Below, piece by piece: positions 35,160 to 64,000 of a DNA stretch of 64,000 nucleotides. The stretch is from Mesocentrotus franciscanus (taxonomy: Eukaryota > Echinodermata > Echinoidea > Camarodonta > Strongylocentrotidae). Location of the stretch: the NCBI GenBank assembly GCA_037976565.1, contig CP137682.1, positions 29,632,199 to 29,696,198 of the forward strand, in the 5' to 3' direction. The notes below the pieces were generated by a model. That model made no database searches. It saw only the letters and a list, made by a program, of their open reading frames with translations, and was not told the DNA's origin. The position numbers and the translations under genes were made by a program. Position 1 is the stretch's first letter; each line of letters begins with the position of its first letter.

Positions 35160-36300
35160 TACTATCCAAATCAGCCAAACAATCAATTGATCAATTAATT
35201 TATTCAAAAAAAGAAACAACAAAGCAATTAATTTTAGAACTGTTTGTATCCTCTGTGTAAAACGATATGGGTTAACGCCCTTCTATCTACAAACGATATC
35301 TTTCTTTGATTTTTAGTTTGTTTTCAGCTCAGGCTAACTTAACATGCGGGTAGATCCACTTTAAAGAGCATCGAATATGAAGAATGTAGCTTTTCGTGGA
35401 TTTTCATATTTCCTACTCTGTTAAATTTTAGGCATTCTGAGTATTTCCTAAAAGAAAAAAAGAAACGTATATTACCCCTTGCTCCTGACCCTAATCATAA
35501 CAACCCTATCCCTCTTATACACACACACCCTAATTTGGGTCGTCATTTTGAGGCCCTAATCAGTAACAGGAAAGCCAATGTTGACAGAAACTTGTAAATT
35601 TTAATTTCCATCTCTTCCTTGTCTCTTTCTTTCTTTTTTCTTTCTTAAAAAAAAAGAAGATTGATAAAACGTATGCAGCACGAAAATGAGGACCTGATTA
35701 TATTGGTTCATTTATGCTTATTTACAAAGAGATACTACAATTTTCATTTTCTGATCGTTTCAATATCATGCTGGCCTATAGTACATGGGCATTATAAAAA
35801 TATCGACGTCACAAACGGTATTTTTGGGGTAAATATGTAGGCTGCAAATAAAAAATAATTGTTTAGTATAAGTTTTTAGAGCAGATACAAAGGGGAAAAT
35901 GAATCTGAATGAGACAGAAAAGGAAAAGAAAATTCGATGCCTATTGCATAATAGCTGCTATTGAAAGCAACTGTAAAAATATCATCATGCAAAAAATGTC
36001 ATTATGAGATAAGAATTATTAACACCGAATCTTTGTCTCTGATATACATGTACATATCTCAGTAGCAAATATACTTCGTATAAACACTCCCATCGCCCTT
36101 TATTCCTCACCCTTGTGTAAAATTAAACATACACTCGTATACTGTATGTCAACGAACATGAAAATATCTCCAAGCAATTGGTCAATTGAGTTAAAATGAT
36201 GAAAAAAGCGGGAGGATAAGGAACCTAAAAGAAGAAAGGAAATGACAACATTCTTTTAAACATAATAGCTGATAAAAATGGTAGGTCGGTGAAACATGAA
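35160..36300. other. no gene seen
   Basis: AT-rich sequence downstream of the 36341-37300 ORF. It may hold that gene's 3' UTR: an AATAAA on the minus strand lies at 36099-36104. Confidence 0.4.
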
Positions 36301-36340
36301 AAGCTACTCTTTTTTCAAGTACAGTAGTCCAATGATTGTC

Positions 36341-37300
36341 CTAATAAAGCATCGATCTCCGTTTCATTGTGTCTTCACTCAAAGCATTCGAGGTCATCCT
36401 CTCCCAGAAGTTGAGATGTGCGACTTGCTTACGAGCCGACATTGACCTTGTTGCTACAGCAGTAACATCAGGTAACTTTCCAAGACGGTTAAGAGTCTTT
36501 GAGCTCGTAAGACCACAAAGCTGCTTCGAAAGTAACGTTTTCAATGGCGTTGTAGTCGTCATCGACGTCGTCGTCATATTTCCGTTGAGAAAAGGAATTC
36601 GGAGGATTCGAGCTTCTGACATAGCGAGAAGTGTGGACTCTTGTTGCATTAATAATGCCTGAGCGACTCGAGCGTCATCGATTGTGATGTCGAGCTTCAC
36701 TTTGAGGTCGATGTCGCAATCTTCAATGAGCCTACTTTGTCGATCCTGTCTCAACGAATTAACAGTAATATCCTTGGTATTTTCCTGGGCAGCAGCAGTT
36801 GATATCACTGAATTACTGCTGGCACCATCGGCCGAGTCTGAGCCGGTCATTGTCTGACATGACATCGCACTATCGGTATCATCACCACCGTCGTTTAGAT
36901 AAGCCAATGCGAGCAGGGAATCCTCGATTAACTGATCCGTCTCACCAACTGGACAATCCTCATCATCGTCGACTACGTATTTACCTTCTATTCCTGGATC
37001 ATCACCGAGTTCGCTTACGGTCCAAGAAGAACAAGACGACATGGACAAACGATGAACTGCATTAAATAGAGGATCATCGTCGTAATCAGCGGATAACCAT
37101 GATGACGCTTCTGAACAGACGAAGGAGCCGACGCTCTCGATACTACAGTTAGACAGTGGTCGACCACTAGGGAACCGATATGGAAGATAGCTCGTCGGTC
37201 TACTCGAAGTAGTGTCTTCAGTTACAGAGTTTGGCGTCTGTTGGAGCCCCGATTGTTGCCTTGAGCGAGGGACGCTTGTGGCCTCTCTCTTGCTCTCCAT
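36341..37300 (-). CDS. uncharacterised 319-aa protein, single coding exon
   Basis: The longest open frame in the window, with higher GC than its surroundings. The ATG context is caaaATGg. A candidate 3' splice site (attacag) 25 bases upstream of the ATG suggests a non-coding first exon. The protein is Ser/Thr-rich and acidic, with no signal peptide or membrane segment. Its N-terminal half is low-complexity and looks disordered (SSRPTSYLPYRFPSG, SMSSCSSWTVSELGDDPG, and a DDDED patch near residue 112). A more ordered stretch at about 190-250 has LKVKLDITIDDARVAQALLM, which may be a helix. A basic C-terminus follows, with NFWERMTSNALSEDTMKRRS. I recognise no family. It could be a regulatory or adaptor protein; that is a guess. 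Shadow frames on the other strand are not credible. Confidence 0.7.
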   Translation of the reverse strand: MESKREATSVPRSRQQSGLQQTPNSVTEDTTSSRPTSYLPYRFPSGRPLSNCSIESVGSFVCSEASSWLSADYDDDPLFNAVHRLSMSSCSSWTVSELGDDPGIEGKYVVDDDEDCPVGETDQLIEDSLLALAYLNDGGDDTDSAMSCQTMTGSDSADGASSNSVISTAAAQENTKDITVNSLRQDRQSRLIEDCDIDLKVKLDITIDDARVAQALLMQQESTLLAMSEARILRIPFLNGNMTTTSMTTTTPLKTLLSKQLCGLTSSKTLNRLGKLPDVTAVATRSMSARKQVAHLNFWERMTSNALSEDTMKRRSMLY

Positions 37301-37689
37301 TTTGAAGTAAATTCCACAACAATCCTGTAATAATGAAGTAATTCAACTTGTCAAATCGCTTTTTAAACGAACAGATCACTATAGGACATTTGACTTTTGG
37401 TTTTGCACTGTTGTGTTGGCGAGAAGCTTTAATCTAATTCCTTAATGGTAGGAAGTGTTAAATCGCTGTTGTCTTTGTAAATGAGGCGGTTGATTAAGAG
37501 TTTATAACGACAGAGGTTTGTCTATGTTGAGTGACTGAAGGAACAATGACGGGAAAACTGAAGCGATAGAAAACAGGAAACTTCCTGACTGCAGTATTGA
37601 GGTCGATCCCCCTCTCCCTTGCCCCCCTCAACTTAACAGCTGTGGGCAGATGATCGCTGTCTCAATTATGGATTCATTCGCTGAACAAG

Positions 37690-37762
37690 AGAGACGAGAT
37701 ACATGTATGGGGTAGAGAGAGAGAGAGAGAGAGGGAGAGGGGAGAGAGAGAGAGAGCGAAAA
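37690..37762 (+). repeat. (GA)n microsatellite upstream of the 319-aa ORF
   Basis: GAGAGA runs with short interruptions, about 400 bases upstream of the ATG. It could fall in the promoter region. Confidence 0.85.
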
Positions 37763-37799
37763 AGACTCTGAGATATAGTTAACAGAAACAGAATTTGTT

Positions 37800-40700
37800 C
37801 AGATCGAGAGACGACAAACAGAATCGATAGAGAGATCGAGAGAAAATGAAAAGAGAAAGCTAAAAAGTTAGGGAAGCGAAAAATTGAGAGTAAAAAATAA
37901 GAGTTCGGGGGGGGGGGGTGGTAAGAATAAGCAGACCTGTGAAACGGGTTAAAAAGAGGAAATTTGTTGTAAAACGGTGAACTTTGTGGGAAAGAGAGAT
38001 TATGAAGGGAAGAGAAAAGTGTAACACCGTAAGGAAAGGAAATAGGTTAACAAAATTTAGTTTCCAAAGATGAATTTCATGGCTAAACATCTAAGGAAAT
38101 TAACTGGTGATTTTCTCACTTGAAGCGTTTAAACAACTAAAGAAGTACCAAATATTGAGAATAATTTAAACATTTACATTCATTTATGTAAACAATAATG
38201 TTGTCAACAAACGTGTCCATCAGTTGAAGAAAAAAATGTGATGAAATAAGGTGTAGCGAAGGATTTCTTTGGTTGTTCTGAGCATTGAGAAACTTGCATA
38301 ATTATGAGCATTATTCCTTCACAGTGCTTTCTCGATATAGTCAATTTCCCCTTCAGTAATTTTCTGTTGAACATGTTGTCTTCATTTGACCTCCCTGGTC
38401 TCTTAAGTTATGATTCAACCCCTTCTCTATCTCTCTCTCTCTCTTCCTCTCCGCGTGTCTCTCTCCATATTATAGCTAACCCTGGTTCCCTTGGAGAAAG
38501 GCTTCAGATTTGCCATACGTCATAACCTATACCATGGAGAGTGTACAAATGACTGTTCATAGCAAACAGAAAAGTACAATCACGCATTAATATATAGGCT
38601 GATGATAAGACAGGAAATTATATAAACTCTTCCCCATGGATTAAAAGGTAATATCTAAATCAGGTAATGATGGAAAATAAATTCTGACTGAATCAAATGA
38701 ATATTACACTGGATGGCCAAGGTAATATGTCTGCCATCTTTGATATGGTTCAACCCTCAGCAGCCCTGTACTTACGTCCTTAACATTAAATGGTTTATTA
38801 TTATCATTATATGTAAATTACCTGCAGTTAAGATACGAGAGAGAAAACAAAATAGAAAAGCAGTTCTGTTCATTAGCAATATAAATAATGTGTATCATAA
38901 AAAACAGCTGAGAATATCATTTTGTTTTGAAGTTCAGTTCCATTACCATAATCTTAAACAATAGATTATATTTCAATACATTTATATGTATCATAAACCT
39001 GGTTCGTAAATACTATATGTTGGAGATAAAATTGAAATACGATGTTTCACTTTAAGAAGAAGTATTAACCTCTAAAGTTTGGAGCCTAGCACCTGACAGA
39101 TAATTGGCATGACAAGAACACAAAAAGAGGAAGGAAAAGAGGGAAAACCCTGAATGTACCTACAATACAATACACACAAACCACATATGGTAACAATTAT
39201 AATGTCAAGAATTTTATTGCCAAATTTATCAATTGACACCCAATCCAGCAAAATTACAAAGCTGCTTTTGAAGGGGCCGTTTTCAGCGTTCAAAGCTGTA
39301 GCAAATATTTACATCTCATTAAATATCGCCCTTATCAACTTTTCATGAATATTATACAAACATATTTCTAAATAATCACAATTTATTCTGAAGGTTTCAT
39401 GGTATATAATGAACACATGTACACACCTTTTTCCTTTTAAATAACCTTATATTGAAACATTAGTAGTATTTCAAATTAAAGCAAAAAGAAAATATACATG
39501 TATGTATTTTGAAATGAGGTGTTGAAAACTTGAAACTTTCATACTATTCAGTTTAGATCTCATGAAGTTATGTTTTGAAAACAACCATAATGTGCTTTCA
39601 TTCGGCAAGTGTCATGATCATAAATTGATTACATTGTCCGAGTGTTTTGGACTGAACAAAATATGAAAGTGAAGAGATCAAATCTGCGTCAACAAAGGAT
39701 CTCCAGAAGATACACAAATGTGAGAGATTCAACAACAGGACTGTCTTGTCATTAATCACATCTTTAAATCTACCAACTTTTATACAAGTGGTACTCATAT
39801 GAATATTACACATGATACACTACTATCAAAACAAAATCATCAAAAATGGAAGAACAAAAATTAAAAAATAAAATTCTGAACAATAGAAATTATTCAGTAA
39901 AGTTGCAAGGAAGTTGCATGTTTGTGGTTCAAAACCAATTTTGGCACCTATCCATGACATTTTTACTTTCATAATTTTATTTGAATAAATAGTGTATAAA
40001 AGTGCAAAACAGACATAATTCATTAATACATGTATTTTCTCTAAACAGTTTAAATTACTAGAACAAAACTGTTCGCATGAAAGGAACCCATACATGAGTT
40101 GATGAAATTGATTTAGAACAGAAATTGTTCACTTACTGTTGCCATAGCAATTTACAAATAAATATTTAATATTTTATCCATAATTTTACTACACATTTAA
40201 TAATCTTCTCTGTGACATTTTGAAAGCAATTACAAGTTTTCCATAACATAGCTCCTTACCAACATAAGAACACAAAGTATATACTTCCACTTTAAATATA
40301 ATAAAATACATGGCATTGATAAAGTCTAATTCACAAATGAACCTATTAAGTCATTACAGTTTATAATGCTTCTTGTGTTTCTACATTCATTTCTTTTTAA
40401 TTACTGATTACTTTAAATAAAATATCAAAAAAAAAATTACAAAATATATTGTATTGAATATCACATTTGTACAGAAAGAGATAAGAAATAGTAGAATTCA
40501 AGTGAAGTCTTCAATAAACTAATATTGAAATCAAGAATCAAGGCAAGAATGTTGTATGTATAACATGTGATACAATATATAATGCACAATGGCACAGGTG
40601 ATTTACATCATAGTCACTGAATATGAGTGCGCACATATGACATACATAATTATAGTACTTTTCCATCACAAAAGAGAACTTATACATCAGTGTACATTTT

Positions 40701-41240
40701 CTTGTATATATAGCACTATATTGAGATTACAAAGCAAGTCCAAGCTTATAAATACAAAGTCATACGTTCGATCCTTTTCCTCTTCACATTTTCATCTATT
40801 TTAAATTCTTTTATTTCATTTCATTCATAGCATGAGTGTACATGTACATGTATTTTTACAAAATCCACTGGAAAATAAGTTCTACAAAATAAAGTTAAAT
40901 CAGCAGATATGTTTTCAAAAATAAATATTTCCCATATGGTTTATATTTGAAGGTGATGCACTGAGGCATTGTCTTCTCTTATCTCAGTAAATTTCAAATT
41001 AAATGACAGAAAAATATAAGTTATGTCTTACAGAAAACTAGGAGGATCATGTGTTACACTCTAGAAGCCATTGCACAGAGAGAGAGATATGTGCACTACG
41101 CCGTACCCAGAGCATTGTGATGAAGCACTCAATCAATGGAATTACATTCTATTGTTTGGGCATTAAACAAAACAATAAATTACAAAATTCTGAGTGATAT
41201 ACAACACCTAAAACTGAATTAAATATAATATCATACTAAG
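37800..41240. other. AT-rich, no exon seen; possible ACAP2 3' UTR at the right side
   Basis: No frame shows protein features. Landmarks are a poly-G run at about 37908 and a (CT)n run at about 38428-38452. The ACAP2 transcript ends leftwards of 42882, so part of this stretch may be transcribed. Where polyadenylation occurs cannot be decided. Confidence 0.4.
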
Positions 41241-41251
41241 AGTTACCAATA

Positions 41252-41411
41252 CAGTGGAACCTCTTTATAAAGAGCTCTGATATAATGGGGTATCTGTTAT
41301 AACAAGGTGATTTTGCTGGTCCCAGCTCTTTATATTCTTTTTTTTTTTTAACCCTGATATAACAATGTAATTTCTTTGTCCCAAGGACCTCATTATAACG
41401 AGTTTCCACTG
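41252..41411. mobile_element. pogo/Tigger-like MITE
   Basis: 160 bp with ends CAGTGGAACCTCTTTATAA and the inverse, TTATAACGAGTTTCCACTG, flanked by TA. The termini match the pogo/Tigger pattern. No coding capacity. Confidence 0.85.
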
Positions 41412-41500
41412 TAACATCTAATGAGAGCAATCATACGATTTCCCACTTGCTCTGGTGACAGATTGTGATTTATTGGTTGTTTTGAGCTGTTGGGTTACAT

Positions 41501-41990
41501 TTATGTTTACAATGGTGCTAATACATGTCATGTACATGATATTGCTGAGTTACACTAATGTTTTTAAAAGAGGAGAGTAGGGATGTTTACAATGGTGCTA
41601 ATACGTGTCATGTACATGATATTGCTGAGTTACACTAATGTTTTTAAAAGAGGAGAGTAGGGATGTTTACAATGGTGCTAATACGTGTCATGTACATGAT
41701 ATTGCTGAGTTACACTAATGTTTTTAAAAGAGGAGAGTAGGGATGTTTACAATGGTGCTAATACGTGTCATGTACATGATATTGCTGAGTTACACTAATG
41801 TTTTTAAAAGAGGAGAGTAGGGATGTTTACAATGGTGCTAATACATGTCATGTACATGATATTGCTGAGTTACACTAATGTTTTTAAAAGAGGAGAGTAG
41901 GGATGTTTACAATGGTGCTAATACGTGTCATGTACATGATATTGCTGAGTTACACTAATGTTTTTAAAAGAGGAGAGTAGGGATGTTTAC
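41501..41990 (+). repeat. 80-bp tandem repeat, six copies
   Basis: Exact 80-base period; the unit begins GATGTTTACAATGGTGCTAA and includes TGTCATGTACATGATATTGC. Copies are nearly identical, differing at one ACATG/ACGTG position. The last copy loses bases and leads straight into the 12-bp array. Confidence 0.95.
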
Positions 41991-42009
41991 ATGGTCTAAT
42001 GTGATGAAG

Positions 42010-42265
42010 TATATGTCAACCACTATGTCAACCACTATGTCAACCACTATGTCAACCACTATGTCAACCACTATGTCAACCACTATGTCAACCACTATGT
42101 CAACCACTATGTCAACCACTATGTCAACCACTATGTCAACCACTATGTCAACCACTATGTCAACCACTATGTCAACCACTATGTCAACCACTATGTCAAC
42201 CACTATGTCAACCACTATGTCAACCACTATGTCAACCACTATGTCAACCACTATGTCAACCACTA
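42010..42265 (+). repeat. 12-bp tandem repeat, about 21 copies
   Basis: Unit ATGTCAACCACT without visible variation. Its length is a multiple of three, so every frame is open; these frames are not genes. Confidence 0.95.
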
Positions 42266-42536
42266 GCCCACTCTTTATACCACATGGTATTTTAATAGGC
42301 TTTACCCTCTCATCTCAACTCAGGTGTAGTAAGGTGAAAACATCTTGACTGGGTGCTACACTGAATGATGGCTTTTAGTCTATCGGTATTGGCAAACATT
42401 ATAATTACTTCAATACTAAGAGATGTTATTGCTAAAGTTGATTAATCAACTATTTCATGTGAGTGTTTGAGAAAGAACAAGCTCCTAGGTAGCAGACTTA
42501 GGGCTTTTGGTTCCTAATTTCCTACTCAAATAGACC

Positions 42537-42683
42537 AGGGACCCGTTTCACAAAGCCTTTTTTTCAATGACAAATGACAAAAATCAGTGATAAATCTGCT
42601 GATAACCAATCAGAAGCAAGGATTTCACTAGCTTATAACAAACACCGTCATTTGTCACCGATGACAAGTGAAATGGGGCCCAG
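42537..42683. mobile_element. MITE of the GGGCCC-GTTTCA type
   Basis: The ends are GGGACCCGTTTCACAAAG and, inverted, GGGCCCCATTTCACTTG. Short, non-coding, with a CAATGACAAATGACA-like inner repeat. The target duplication is not clear. Confidence 0.6.
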
Positions 42684-42881
42684 GTGATAACTCAATGACA
42701 CTGTCTTGTTCTTTAACTGAGTTTATCCCAATTAAATAAACCAATTCTTAATGCATTAAGCTACTCTGCCTCTTAGTGTACACCTCATTAAAATAATATC
42801 CAAAGCTTGAAAATCTAGTGAAAAGAGGATACTAAGCACATAATTCTCAGGAATTCATAGAGTCTTTAATCTGAGGTAATG

Positions 42882-63534
<20,653 letters not shown>

Positions 63535-63554
63535 CTTTATCGAGTATGATTTAG

Positions 63555-64000
63555 AGACAAAGGTCGCGTTTATCGACCAAATTTTTGCCTAGAATCAGCG
63601 TTTTCAAACGTCTTTCAGGCAAATTTTTAAGGCGATAAACGCAAAGCCCTATTTCAAACGTCTTTAGATATGGGCATATTGTAACGCCGAAAAAGGTGCG
63701 TTTTGAATGTGACATACAGCCAGAATCACGTTTATGAGACACGATAAACGCAAAGCTGTTTTGAACCCCACATACAAATCGGACCTTCCCATATAGCTCT
63801 ATGGACCTTCCCAGGCTAATCCGCTTCCAGGGTCAAACGGCGCAAAGCAGCTGCGCAGAGACAAGGCCTTTATTTTGAATCGTGAAGAGACGATAAACGC
63901 GACATCCCGAGAATCACGTTCGTATAGTGGGGTTCGATAGTGGGGTTCGATATGTACATATCTGATGGCAAGACCCGATAAACGCACCCAAAGACCTAGC
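63555..64000. repeat. repeat with recurrent CGATAAACGC motifs, cut by the window edge
   Basis: The motif CGATAAACGC or its complement GCGTTTATCG occurs at least six times in 450 bases, in both orientations, together with TTTCAAACGTCTTT repeats. This looks like the subterminal region of a DNA transposon. The other end is not in the window. Confidence 0.55.

Noticed and set aside
41964..42348. Frames encoding MSTT or VDIV repeats
   Set aside because: The 12-bp perfect array is open in every frame by arithmetic; no sign of a gene.

Overview
The window is animal nuclear DNA: AT-rich, split genes with GT-AG introns, long introns, and abundant DNA-transposon debris and microsatellites. The repeat types (a tRNA-like SINE with a GGGATTCGAACC box, the frequent TAGGCCTA motif, a GGGCCC-GTTTCA MITE, a giant foldback element) suggest a marine deuterostome, most likely an echinoderm such as a sea urchin. 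That is inference; no species call is possible from sequence alone.

Genes. (1) Positions 39-789, plus strand: last coding exon of a Kelch-repeat protein, with a probable one-base deletion near 704. (2) Positions 3591-21200, minus strand: a complete six-exon TruA-family pseudouridine synthase, PUSL1 (882 bp of CDS, 293 aa). Exon 1 lies at 21154-21200, and intron 1 (about 13.9 kb) holds a giant transposon. (3) Positions 36341-37300, minus strand: an uncharacterised 319-aa single-exon ORF. (4) Positions 42882 to about 63534, minus strand: the 3' two thirds of ACAP2 (BAR-PH-ArfGAP-ankyrin, a GTPase-activating protein for Arf6). It has 16 supported exons plus one candidate; the 5' BAR exons lie past the right edge. 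Kelch and PUSL1 converge. The Kelch exon and one ACAP2 exon each lack one base, and one ACAP2 exon junction is out of phase by one base. This looks like consensus error in an unpolished assembly, though real mutation is not excluded.

Mobile DNA dominates. A 12,285-bp foldback element at 8776-21060 is flanked by a perfect 9-bp target duplication (GCAATGAGT) in PUSL1 intron 1. Its arms are collinear inverted arrays of about 13 units of roughly 180-250 bp, each carrying a TACGTTCGCC box. Younger elements are nested in it: hAT-like insertions with intact 8-bp duplications (9225-9926, 15747-17145), a partial hAT-related block (about 11790-13855) and two TTAA-flanked MITEs. A second palindromic element (about 21719-24322) lies upstream of PUSL1. 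The 8.9-kb ACAP2 intron (52823-61687) carries a broken DNA transposon with inverted-repeat arms. Its decayed reading frames resemble a transposon protein with an XPG/FEN-like nuclease region and a Cys-rich tail, possibly Academ-like. LINE fragments lie at about 25265-25534 and 30656-31144. Many tandem arrays occur, including a Tc1-like element filled with a 44-bp minisatellite (34379-35155).

Layout: 1-3.6 kb Kelch exon and intergenic; 3.6-21.2 kb PUSL1 with the giant element; 21.2-36.3 kb gene-poor, repeat-rich; 36.3-37.3 kb orphan ORF; 37.3-42.9 kb AT-rich sequence and tandem arrays, perhaps including the ACAP2 3' UTR; 42.9-64 kb ACAP2.
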